From Schleiferiaceae bacterium (lineage in GTDB: Bacteria; Bacteroidota; Bacteroidia; Flavobacteriales; Schleiferiaceae): DNA of 11,302 nucleotides. Made by a program: the position numbers and the translations under genes. The stretch covers positions 1 through 11,302 of the forward strand of contig JAKMGS010000056.1 in NCBI GenBank assembly GCA_022424815.1. Direction: 5' to 3'. The notes below the pieces were generated by a model that did no database searches, was not told the DNA's origin, and saw only the letters and a list, made by a program, of their open reading frames with translations. Shown piece after piece: positions 1 through 6,716 of the stretch; position 1 is the stretch's first letter; every line of letters starts with the position of its first letter.

Positions 1-1
1 C

Positions 2-691
2 ATGCCAAAATCACTGACCATAGCCATCGACGGACACAGTTCCACGGGTAAGAGTACCCTGGCAAAGGAATTGGCCAAGGCTTTGGGCTATATCTATGTG
101 GATTCCGGCGCGATGTATCGTGCAGTTGCTCTTTTTGCCCTGAGAAACCAATGGGTCATTGCAGCCACCGGTTGTCAAGAGGATAAGATCAACCAATCCT
201 TGCCTGATGTACAGATTTCCTTTAAACTCGATGCGCAGGGAGTGAATGCCACTCATTTGAACGGCGAACGCGTGGAAGAAGAAATTCGTACCATGGAGGT
301 GAGCAATGTGGTCAGCCATGTCGCTAAACTTGTGCCGGTACGCAGACATTTAGTAGCCCTTCAACAAGCCATGGGCCCTGATGGCGGGGTAGTGATGGAC
401 GGCCGCGATATAGGTACCGTGGTGTTTCCAAATGCGGAGTTGAAAATCTTTATGACGGCCTCAGATCAAGTACGTGCCGAACGTCGCCAACAGGAACTCG
501 CCGCCAAGGGCCAACACTGGACTGTTGCTGAGGTATTGGAAAACCTTCAGTCTAGAGATAAGGCGGATATGGAGCGCGCAGATTCTCCGCTTATTGCAGC
601 CTCAGATGCTCGGACCTTAGACAATAGCGAGATCACCAAAGCGGAACAATTCGATTTGGTGTTGGCGTGGGTAAAAGAGTTGGAAGCTTAG
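2..691 (+). CDS. cmk: Cytidylate kinase (CMP/dCMP kinase)
   Basis: Cytoplasmic nucleoside monophosphate kinase that phosphorylates CMP and dCMP with ATP, feeding CTP/dCTP pools used for nucleic acids and CDP-lipids. The 229-residue product has the normal length for the bacterial family. Visible motifs in order are the P-loop G11-HSSTGKST-19, the substrate motif D34-SGAMYR-40, the family signature D133-GRDIGTVVFP, and the lid region near S184-RDKADMERADSPL. The ATG at position 2 gives a complete N-terminus beginning just before the first beta strand. Any promoter lies outside the window. The gene converges on psd and its TAG stop overlaps the psd TAA stop (688-691), so no separate terminator fits between them. 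In other Bacteroidota cmk often lies near the T9SS gene porQ, but that flank is not visible here. Confidence 0.97.
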   Translation: MPKSLTIAIDGHSSTGKSTLAKELAKALGYIYVDSGAMYRAVALFALRNQWVIAATGCQEDKINQSLPDVQISFKLDAQGVNATHLNGERVEEEIRTMEVSNVVSHVAKLVPVRRHLVALQQAMGPDGGVVMDGRDIGTVVFPNAELKIFMTASDQVRAERRQQELAAKGQHWTVAEVLENLQSRDKADMERADSPLIAASDARTLDNSEITKAEQFDLVLAWVKELEA

Positions 692-1347
692 GCGTTACGT
701 GTCGCAAGCACGGTAATACCGCCCTTTACAACATCACCTTCTTTGACCTTGATATCGCTGTCCAGCGGCAAGAAGAGATCCACACGAGATCCAAATTTGA
801 TGAAACCAAATTCTGAACCTTGGGCAGCCATATGACCTGTTTTGGCGTACATCACGATGCGTCGTGCTACCGCACCCGCAATCTGACGGAAGACCACCTT
901 GCCCCAGTTTTCATTCTCCACGGCTACTGTAGTGCGTTCGTTCAACGTGGAGCTCTTCGGGTGCCATGCCACTAGGAATTTGCCTGGGTGATGAATGGCA
1001 TCGGTTACTTTACCGCCTAATGGGTAGCGGTTTACGTGCACATTGAACGGCGACATGAAAATGGACATTTGAATACATTTGTCCTTTAAAATCTCATCTT
1101 CAAATACTTCCTGGATGGTCACCACCTTTCCGTCCGCAGGGCAAAGCATGCCTTTCGGATTGATAGTAATGGTGCGGGTAGGATTGCGGAAGAATTGCAA
1201 AACAATGGCATATAGTACAACACTTACAGCGAGCACAGCCAGTTCCAACCAGGCCAATTCCGTTAACCATTGCACAAGGCCATTAATTACGACCAAAGCA
1301 AGAAATACAACGGCTAGGGTGCCTTTACCTTCTCTATGTAGTTTCAT
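688..1347 (-). CDS. psd: Phosphatidylserine decarboxylase, short pyruvoyl-type proenzyme
   Basis: Membrane-associated enzyme that decarboxylates phosphatidylserine to phosphatidylethanolamine. The 219-residue proenzyme has two N-terminal hydrophobic segments (about residues 10-28 and 34-53), then FFRNPTR (52-58), C69-PADGKV with the likely catalytic D72, SPFNVHVNRYP (99-109) with H104, and G-S-R-V-D around G186-S187. In this family the chain cleaves itself between the Gly and Ser, and the serine becomes the pyruvoyl group. This would leave a small alpha chain of 33 residues (187-219), typical of the short family that lacks the LGST form. The ATG overlaps the cdsA stop as ATGA (1344-1347), so translation is probably coupled. 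A relative acting on archaetidylserine or a similar lipid cannot be excluded, but the neighbour cdsA supports a phospholipid role. Confidence 0.94.
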   Translation of the reverse strand: MKLHREGKGTLAVVFLALVVINGLVQWLTELAWLELAVLAVSVVLYAIVLQFFRNPTRTITINPKGMLCPADGKVVTIQEVFEDEILKDKCIQMSIFMSPFNVHVNRYPLGGKVTDAIHHPGKFLVAWHPKSSTLNERTTVAVENENWGKVVFRQIAGAVARRIVMYAKTGHMAAQGSEFGFIKFGSRVDLFLPLDSDIKVKEGDVVKGGITVLATRNA

Positions 1348-2108
1348 ATCATGTATTGATAAATGAGTATCGCGATGGGTGCCGCGGTAAGAAAGCTATC
1401 TAATCTATCCAAGGCCCCGCCATGACCCGGCAAAAATACACCGGAATCTTTCACATCAGCCTCGCGTTTTAAGGAAGAAGCGACTAAATCTCCAAAAGGG
1501 GCAGTAATGGATACTACAGCTGCTAATACAAGGGCCACATCTACATCTAGAAGATCCCAATAATGATTAACCGCGAAGCCGGTAATCATCGTTCCCACTA
1601 CGCCGCCGGCAAATCCTTCAATGGTTTTCTTAGGACTGAGTTTCGGTGCAAAGGGACGTTTTCCGAACGAGCGACCGGCCAAATAGGCGAAAGTATCTGA
1701 TGCCCAGATCATGGTAAAGATGAATAAGATTAACTCTGAGAAATCTCGCGTGGTCTGAATAATCAGGGCCATGGGGAGGAACACATAAGCCAGCGCAAAT
1801 AATCCGCGGCGCATTTCATGCGCCGGACGCTCCGCACGCAACAAGGCTAATACCATCATGATTCCTATTGCTAATGTGGCGCTGATGATCTCTTCTGGTC
1901 CGCCCCAATTTCCGATGGCTCCCCAAATTAAAAATAGCGATGTGAAGGTTAATAATGGTAATCTGCTCTGCACATCGAGGATTCGCGCCACCTCATTTAG
2001 CAATAAAAGCGTGAATAAAGCCAGCATATATGTGCCGTATGGGGTAAAGCCCAAAATACCGATGAGGCCACCGGCATAAATAAAGCCGAAGAGTGCGCGT
2101 TTTCCCAT
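1344..2108 (-). CDS. cdsA: Phosphatidate cytidylyltransferase (CDP-diglyceride synthase)
   Basis: Polytopic inner-membrane enzyme that condenses phosphatidic acid with CTP to make CDP-diacylglycerol, the precursor of phosphatidylserine and other phospholipids. The 254-residue protein is hydrophobic over most of its length, consistent with about seven or eight membrane helices. The C-terminal family signature is nearly perfect: S211-SLKREADVKDSG followed by LPGHGGALDRLDS (about 226-238), which carries the metal- and CTP-binding acidic residues. An internal FAPKLSPKKTIEG stretch is also characteristic of the family. The ATG shares one base with the TAA stop of the upstream LUD gene (TAATG at 2108), and the stop overlaps the psd start. 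The three genes therefore almost certainly form one transcript with coupled translation. Confidence 0.96.
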   Translation of the reverse strand: MGKRALFGFIYAGGLIGILGFTPYGTYMLALFTLLLLNEVARILDVQSRLPLLTFTSLFLIWGAIGNWGGPEEIISATLAIGIMMVLALLRAERPAHEMRRGLFALAYVFLPMALIIQTTRDFSELILFIFTMIWASDTFAYLAGRSFGKRPFAPKLSPKKTIEGFAGGVVGTMITGFAVNHYWDLLDVDVALVLAAVVSITAPFGDLVASSLKREADVKDSGVFLPGHGGALDRLDSFLTAAPIAILIYQYMI

Positions 2109-2719
2109 TAAACCTCGTCCTCTATTAAGATCAAGAATACAGTTCTCCCTTTATTTGGATCTGCAGAAGCTAATTCTACTGCTTGATCATGAGGTGCGCG
2201 TATGACTGAAATATTGGTAGGTCTATGCTCACGGTATTTTTGATTTATCGCAGTCATTCCATCTCTAAGGCTATCCACAATCTGCGAAGTATATGCAATG
2301 AGAACGTGATGTTTTGGTAAATCACTTAATTTCCTCCCCCCGGTATGGTGAGAGTGAATCATTATTCCACCGTTGAATGCTATTAATGCCTCGCAATTTG
2401 TCATTACCACAGAGAATTGACCATCGTTTTCAAAAGTTGATGCCAGCTTGATGCTGTTACTCCAATCAGCCAACCCCGAACTTGCTATAAATAACCCTTT
2501 CCACCCTTGTGAGTCTGCATATAGTTGAAGTTCCGTAATGGCTTCCTCTTTAGAAGGGCAATAGATAAAATTTCCGCCCCCACTGGTAAATTGAGCGACA
2601 AATCTTTCGTCAAGAGGCCGTTCTTCTTTAGGAGCAAATTTACCGAGTTCTTCATCTTCCGAAGAAGTCCTGAGTAGACGGCGCTTTAGCTTAGAGAAAA
2701 ATCCGTTTTGAGGGTCCAT
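2108..2719 (-). CDS. LUD (LutC/DUF162-type) domain protein of unknown function
   Basis: The 203-residue soluble protein matches the LUD family, named for L-lactate utilisation proteins LutB/LutC, with an NagB-like fold. It is the compact single-domain version found beside cdsA in Bacteroidota. After a basic, charged N-terminal tail, the recognisable part includes the TSGGGNFIYCPSKEEAI stretch, WKGLFIASSGLADW, and a C-terminal core (TNCEALIAFNGGIMIHSHH, then RKLSDLPKHHVLIAY and SQIVDSL). No cysteine cluster for Fe-S binding and no lutA/lutB partner is visible, so a lactate role is unsupported. A longer TTG-initiated version (2737) would place its first codon inside the likely -7 promoter box, so the ATG at 2719 is preferred. 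It is first in the operon with cdsA and psd. Function unknown; a link to membrane lipid synthesis is inferred only from position. Confidence 0.85.
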   Translation of the reverse strand: MDPQNGFFSKLKRRLLRTSSEDEELGKFAPKEERPLDERFVAQFTSGGGNFIYCPSKEEAITELQLYADSQGWKGLFIASSGLADWSNSIKLASTFENDGQFSVVMTNCEALIAFNGGIMIHSHHTGGRKLSDLPKHHVLIAYTSQIVDSLRDGMTAINQKYREHRPTNISVIRAPHDQAVELASADPNKGRTVFLILIEDEV

Positions 2720-2734
2720 AATGCAGATATAAAT

Positions 2735-2742
2735 CAAAAATA
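2735..2742 (-). promoter_or_regulatory. Putative Bacteroidota -7 box for the LUD-cdsA-psd operon
   Basis: Read on the minus strand this is TATTTTTG, an exact match to the Bacteroidota -7 consensus TAnnTTTG. It lies 15 bases before the chosen LUD start, so transcription would begin roughly 10 bases before the ATG. No good -33 TTG is seen at the usual distance, which keeps the call tentative. The box overlaps one arm of the inverted repeat at 2738-2760. Confidence 0.45.
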
Positions 2743-2760
2743 AGGTGTGATTCCTTATTT
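2738..2760. repeat. Perfect 8-7-8 inverted repeat over the LUD operon promoter
   Basis: AAATAAGG (2738-2745), a 7-base spacer TGTGATT, then CCTTATTT (2753-2760) form a perfect dyad. One arm overlaps the likely -7 box of the LUD-cdsA-psd operon and the other would extend toward the -33 region. This is the expected geometry for a dimeric repressor operator. It could also form a weak A/T-rich hairpin. It is not a terminator: the stem is AT-rich and has no clear T tract after it. No regulator gene is present in the window to pair with it. Confidence 0.55.
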
Positions 2761-2788
2761 ATCACTTACCAGACGTTGAGCTATCAAC

Positions 2789-2819
2789 AAAAAAGCCGTA
2801 CCCAAGGGCACGGCTTTTT
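2789..2819 (-). terminator. Rho-independent terminator after ftsH, probably bidirectional
   Basis: AAAAAGCCGT (2790-2799) and ACGGCTTTTT (2810-2819) make a perfect 10-bp stem around a 10-base loop. On the minus strand the stem ends in a run of six T residues (complement of 2789-2794), 21 bases past the ftsH stop codon. The A-rich left arm and T-rich right arm make it symmetric, so it would also work on the plus strand. It separates the rsfS-ftsH transcript from the LUD-cdsA-psd operon, which therefore needs its own promoter. A small extra dyad, GTTGA-GCTA-TCAAC (2775-2788), lies directly beyond it. Confidence 0.9.
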
Positions 2820-2840
2820 ATTTTGATAATCAGTATGTTA

Positions 2841-4892
2841 TCATTCTTTTGACGATTCAGAGTCTTTTTCTTCTGTCTCTAAAACTTCTTCCTGAATAAC
2901 ATCTTCTTCCTTGTCCCATGGACGAGGACCGAAAATTTCCTTTACGTTCTCCTTAAAGATGACTTCTTTGTCCAAAAGTAATTCGGCCAATTGGTCGAGT
3001 TTATCTCTATTGGAACGTAACAATTCAATGGCACGTTGGTATTGTCCTTCGATGATAGTACTGATTTCCTTATCAATTTTCTCAGCCGTGGTTTCTGAAT
3101 ACGGTTTTTGCATGTATTCACTCTGGCCTTGGCTGTCGTAGTACGTAATGTTTCCCAGCTCGTCATTCAAACCGTAGATGGTTACCATGGCACGAGCTTG
3201 CTTGGTCACTTTTTCCAAATCACTTAAGGCCCCGGTAGAGATCTTATTGAACACTACATGCTCTGCGGCGCGACCTCCCATGGTAGCAGCCATTTCGTCA
3301 AGCATTTGCTCTGTCGTGGTAATTTGGCGCTCATCCGGTAGATACCATGCAGCTCCTAAGGAGCGACCGCGTGGAACAATAGTGACCTTCACTAGTGGGG
3401 CGGCATGCTCTAGTAACCAGCTGACAGCAGCGTGACCCGCTTCGTGATAGGCGATGACCTTTTTCTCTTGTGGTGTAATGATCTTGGTTTTCTTTTCTAA
3501 CCCTCCAACGATGCGGTCTACGGCATCTAAGAAATCTTGTTTACCCACGTGTTTGTTTCCTTTACGTGCAGCAATCAATGCGGCTTCATTACAAACATTG
3601 GCAATATCTGCTCCAGAGAACCCTGGGGTTTGCTTGCTCAATAATTTTACATCGACAGAATCATCGGTCTTGATTCCTTTGAGATGGACCTTGAAAATGT
3701 CTTCCCTTTCATTGAGTTCGGGAAGATCTACGTAAATGATTCGATCAAATCTACCCGCGCGCATCAAAGCACGGTCTAAGATATCGGCGCGGTTAGTAGC
3801 CGCCATAATGATCACATGCTCATTTGTTCCAAAACCATCCATCTCGGTCAAGAGTTGGTTTAGCGTATTCTCTCGTTCATCGTTTCCTCCGGTGAAATTG
3901 TTTTTTCCACGAGCTCTACCGATGGCGTCAATTTCGTCGATGAATATGATACATGGGGATTTTTCTTTTGCTTGCTTAAAGAGATCACGCACTCGTGAGG
4001 CACCAACGCCTACAAACATCTCCACGAAATCTGAACCGCTGAGTGAGAAGAACGGCACCTTCGCCTCCCCGGCTACGGCTTTGGCAAGTAGGGTTTTACC
4101 GGTTCCCGGAGGCCCGGAAAGCATGACGCCTTTTGGAATGCGGCCGCCGAGCTCCGTGTATTTCGTGGGATTCTTTAGAAAATCAACGATTTCAAGAACC
4201 TCTTCTTTAGCGCCAGTCATACCCGCCACTTCATTAAAAGTGGTTTTTACTTCAGTGTCCTTGTCGAAGACTTTGGCTCGAGATTTACCAATATTAAATA
4301 TTTGACTACCGCCTCCTCCTCCAGGAGCACCGCCTGACATGCGTCGCATGATAAACATCCATATTGCAATCATGATGACTAATGGTAGCACCCATTTTAT
4401 AATGTCACCCAAGAAGTTTTCTTGACTTTCGTAAACAATAGCTATCTCATCCTCGCTAGGTTGCTGAGAATAAAATTCTTTTACGTTTTGTTCGAAGGTC
4501 TCCGCCGGATACTGGAAAGCGTAATGCGGTCCTGGGTTTATTTCGCCGCCCCAATTTGATTCACGAACGTCAGCATATTTCTCTGCATCGCGAAGGACAT
4601 CCTCTTTGATGAAAACTTGAATGCTTTTCTCGTTGATGATTTTTACTCGGTCAACTTCACCTAATTCTAGGGCTGCCTCAAATTCTTGGTAATCATAATC
4701 TTTTGCAGTGAAAGTCATTGCACTGAAAATATTCATACCAATGAATAATGCAATCACAATTGCATACACCCAGTATAATCTAAACGCAGGTTTCTTAGGG
4801 CCATTTGGACCGCTTCCTTTGTTTTCATTATTGTTTTTGGCAAACTGTTTCTTCAATTTGTCAATTTGTTTTTGGTTGGGATTTTCGGCCAT
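2841..4892 (-). CDS. ftsH: ATP-dependent zinc metalloprotease FtsH
   Basis: Membrane-anchored AAA+ protease that extracts and degrades misassembled membrane proteins and some short-lived cytoplasmic regulators. The 683-residue chain has a charged Asn/Lys-rich N-terminal tail, a first membrane helix (about 39-59), a periplasmic domain (about 60-165), a second helix (about 167-184), and a Gly-rich linker GGAPGGGGGS. The AAA module carries Walker A G260-PPGTGKT-267, Walker B ending D319-E320, and the second region of homology (ATNRADILDRALMRAGRFDR). The M41 protease domain carries the zinc motif H483-EAGH-487 and the third ligand D558 in LSDLEKVT. A very acidic C-terminal tail (from about 655) follows the catalytic domain. 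All catalytic residues are present. It starts 7 bases after the rsfS stop, so the two are co-transcribed, and the terminator at 2789-2819 ends the unit. Confidence 0.98.
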   Translation of the reverse strand: MAENPNQKQIDKLKKQFAKNNNENKGSGPNGPKKPAFRLYWVYAIVIALFIGMNIFSAMTFTAKDYDYQEFEAALELGEVDRVKIINEKSIQVFIKEDVLRDAEKYADVRESNWGGEINPGPHYAFQYPAETFEQNVKEFYSQQPSEDEIAIVYESQENFLGDIIKWVLPLVIMIAIWMFIMRRMSGGAPGGGGGSQIFNIGKSRAKVFDKDTEVKTTFNEVAGMTGAKEEVLEIVDFLKNPTKYTELGGRIPKGVMLSGPPGTGKTLLAKAVAGEAKVPFFSLSGSDFVEMFVGVGASRVRDLFKQAKEKSPCIIFIDEIDAIGRARGKNNFTGGNDERENTLNQLLTEMDGFGTNEHVIIMAATNRADILDRALMRAGRFDRIIYVDLPELNEREDIFKVHLKGIKTDDSVDVKLLSKQTPGFSGADIANVCNEAALIAARKGNKHVGKQDFLDAVDRIVGGLEKKTKIITPQEKKVIAYHEAGHAAVSWLLEHAAPLVKVTIVPRGRSLGAAWYLPDERQITTTEQMLDEMAATMGGRAAEHVVFNKISTGALSDLEKVTKQARAMVTIYGLNDELGNITYYDSQGQSEYMQKPYSETTAEKIDKEISTIIEGQYQRAIELLRSNRDKLDQLAELLLDKEVIFKENVKEIFGPRPWDKEEDVIQEEVLETEEKDSESSKE

Positions 4893-4899
4893 TATGCTC

Positions 4900-5271
4900 T
4901 TATAAATTTTCTAATACTTGTACTTCCGCATCGCCCCAAAGGCTTTCTAGGTCATAGAATTCACGGATACCCTTTTGGAAAATGTGCACTACTACATTGA
5001 CGTAATCCATCAAAATCCATTCGGCATTTTCGCGGCCTTCTACATGCCATGGTTTATCTCCAACATTTTCTCGGACCATTTTGTGCACACTTTCTTGCAA
5101 AGCATTCACCTGGGTGTTGGAATTACCCTCAGCGATAACGAAAAAATCCGTCACTGCGTTTTCTATATCGCGTAGGTCCATGATGGTGATATTCTCGGCT
5201 TTGATCTCTTGAAGGCCGTCTACCACATATTTTTTAAGGAGCTCCGAAGAGACTTCGGGTTTCTGATGCAT
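4900..5271 (-). CDS. rsfS: Ribosomal silencing factor RsfS (Iojap/DUF143 family)
   Basis: Small cytoplasmic protein that, in characterised relatives, binds ribosomal protein uL14 on the large subunit and blocks subunit joining when nutrients are scarce. The 123-residue product has usual family length. It contains the conserved blocks DLRDIENAVTDFFVIAEG (about residues 32-49), the uL14-facing region KPWHVEGRENAEWILMDY, and VVVHIFQKGIREFYDLESLWGDA near the C-terminus. The ATG at 5271 follows no clear Shine-Dalgarno sequence. The gene leads the rsfS-ftsH unit, and its stop is 7 bases before the ftsH ATG. It is divergent from birA; with the preferred birA start the shared intergenic region is 74 bases, enough for two promoters. 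Confidence 0.95.
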   Translation of the reverse strand: MHQKPEVSSELLKKYVVDGLQEIKAENITIMDLRDIENAVTDFFVIAEGNSNTQVNALQESVHKMVRENVGDKPWHVEGRENAEWILMDYVNVVVHIFQKGIREFYDLESLWGDAEVQVLENL

Positions 5272-5345
5272 GAATGAATGTTCTATTTGTGCTTAAATTA
5301 CCAAAACATATGCCATCTTCGGCACAAGCATTAAAACAGGCCCTA

Positions 5346-6074
5346 ATGTCGGATATAGAGACTATTTATTGGCTCGAACGCGTCGACAGCACACAGCTGG
5401 AATTAAGGCGTAAATTACAAGAAAACCCTGATATGGCGCACCTTAGCGCCGTAGTTGCGGCTTCTCAGGACAAAGGTAGGGGACGTGGCGTGTCAAAGTG
5501 GCACGATACTCCGGGAAATTCGGTGCTTTTGTCCGTTTTATTAAGGTGGCCTTTACCGGTGAGAGAGAGTTTCGATATCAATCGGTGGGTTTGTGGCCGA
5601 TTATCTTCTGTCCTTCCTCCCTCCGTATCCTTCAAATGGCCTAATGATCTGATGGTGGGTGAGCGAAAATTAGGTGGAATGCTCATTGAGAATCATTGGG
5701 GTCCTACTGGAATCAAAAGTTCCGCGTTGGGTTTGGGAATTAATGTTAGTGCCTCGCCAAAAGATTTGTCACGTAGTATTTCCATGGAAACCCTTGGCGC
5801 GGAAGTAAATGTGATGCAATGGGTACAGGAGATTCTATCAGCTTTGCGACCACCGGCCAATGAGTTTGTGGATATTCCTGAGTTGAGAAAGCACTATGAT
5901 CTTTTATTGTGGGGTCGGGATCAGTGGCGCTCCTATGAGGTGGATGGCTTGCAGTTTGAGGCTATCGTGGCGCATGTGCAACCGTCAGGCCACTTGGGCC
6001 TAGAATTAAAAAACGGTACCGTGGTGCATTATGACCTCGACACCGTTAAATGGGTACACCCATTTTCGGAGTAA
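5346..6074 (+). CDS. birA: Biotin--[acetyl-CoA-carboxylase] ligase, no DNA-binding domain
   Basis: Activates biotin with ATP to biotinyl-AMP and transfers it to the lysine of carboxyltransferase carrier domains such as AccB. The 242-residue form starts MSDIETIYWLERVDSTQ, aligning with the usual start of the catalytic core. The biotin/AMP-binding segment reads QDKGRGRGVSKWHDTPGNS, and K97-WPNDL is the second signature, followed by KLGGMLIEN. The C-terminal part (WRSYEVDG through TVKWV) fits the small SH3-like domain. There is no N-terminal helix-turn-helix, so it is a ligase only and not a biotin-operon repressor. An in-frame ATG at 5274 would add 24 residues that look unlike the family and leave only two bases between divergent genes, so I chose 5346. 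The classic GRGRRGR motif is altered to GRGRGVS, with both arginines of GRGR kept. It converges on pyrE with no gap. Confidence 0.92.
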   Translation: MSDIETIYWLERVDSTQLELRRKLQENPDMAHLSAVVAASQDKGRGRGVSKWHDTPGNSVLLSVLLRWPLPVRESFDINRWVCGRLSSVLPPSVSFKWPNDLMVGERKLGGMLIENHWGPTGIKSSALGLGINVSASPKDLSRSISMETLGAEVNVMQWVQEILSALRPPANEFVDIPELRKHYDLLLWGRDQWRSYEVDGLQFEAIVAHVQPSGHLGLELKNGTVVHYDLDTVKWVHPFSE

Positions 6075-6716
6075 TTATTGGCCCCAGCTTGAGGGGTCGA
6101 CACGCCATTCTTTTAGCAAATCCAGCTGATCCGGTAGAATAGAGCCTTGCGCCTCGGCTTGCTCTAATAGGTGGTGGTAATCGCTTAGGGTGTTCAATCG
6201 AACATTGGCTTCTTCGAAGTTATCGCGAGCGACTTGGAAATCGTAAGTGAAAATGGCCAACATCCCTAAAACTCTTGCCCCAGCTTCTTTTAGGGCTTCT
6301 ACGGCTTTTAAAGATGATCCGCCTGTAGATACAAGGTCTTCGATGACGACTACATTACTACCAGGTTCAAAAAATCCTTCGACCTGATTTTGACGACCGT
6401 GTCCTTTGGCTTTGTCACGTACATATATGAACGGAACACCCATATATTCTGCGACCAGTACACCGATAGCGATGGCTCCAGTGGCTACACCTGCGATGTA
6501 ATCTGGTTTTCCGTAGATCTCTTCAATTTGCTTAGCAAATTCAATCTTTAGGAAATTTCTTATGGTGGGGAAACTCAAGGTTAGTCGGTTATCACAATAA
6601 ATAGGACTTTTCCATCCACTAGCCCAGGTAAATGGGTTTTCCGGTTGTAATTTGATTGCTTTAATTTGCAACAGGCTCTCAGCCGTTTTGAGGGCCGTTT
6701 GTTTGTTTTCTATCAT
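6075..6716 (-). CDS. pyrE: Orotate phosphoribosyltransferase
   Basis: Joins orotate with PRPP to give orotidine 5'-phosphate, the fifth step of de novo UMP synthesis, in the cytoplasm. The 213-residue product is normal length. Visible motifs are FTWASGWKSPIYCDNR (orotate/PRPP contact region), VATGAIAIG, the flexible catalytic loop K102-A-K104-G-H106, and the 13-residue PRPP signature V122-VVIEDLVSTGGSS with acidic pair E126-D127. No other methionine near the N-terminus fits, so the ATG at 6716 is effectively fixed. That ATG overlaps the ATG of the divergent Nudix gene within a single CATG (6714-6717). The stop TAA directly abuts the birA stop (6072-6077). Its 5' control sequence must lie inside the Nudix coding region. 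Confidence 0.97.
   Translation of the reverse strand: MIENKQTALKTAESLLQIKAIKLQPENPFTWASGWKSPIYCDNRLTLSFPTIRNFLKIEFAKQIEEIYGKPDYIAGVATGAIAIGVLVAEYMGVPFIYVRDKAKGHGRQNQVEGFFEPGSNVVVIEDLVSTGGSSLKAVEALKEAGARVLGMLAIFTYDFQVARDNFEEANVRLNTLSDYHHLLEQAEAQGSILPDQLDLLKEWRVDPSSWGQ

Noticed and set aside
2720..2737. Longer LUD protein starting at TTG 2737 (adds six residues)
   Set aside because: The TTG overlaps the likely -7 box, so it would lie upstream of the transcription start, and the extra residues look unlike a protein N-terminus.
2775..2788. GTTGA-GCTA-TCAAC small inverted repeat beside the terminator
   Set aside because: A five-base stem is common by chance and has no T tract; not strong enough for a separate site.
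3178..4305. Long plus-strand open frames opposite ftsH (3178-3435, 3454-3735, 3736-4305)
   Set aside because: They are antisense shadows of the well-conserved ftsH coding sequence, with no family resemblance.
5274..5345. ATG at 5274 as the birA start
   Set aside because: It leaves only two bases between divergent rsfS and birA and adds 24 residues not seen in the family. Still possible, so kept as an alternative.
6652..6714. Upstream TTG start for the Nudix protein
   Set aside because: It would create 63 bases of antisense overlap with the pyrE N-terminal coding region, and a proper ATG exists at 6715.
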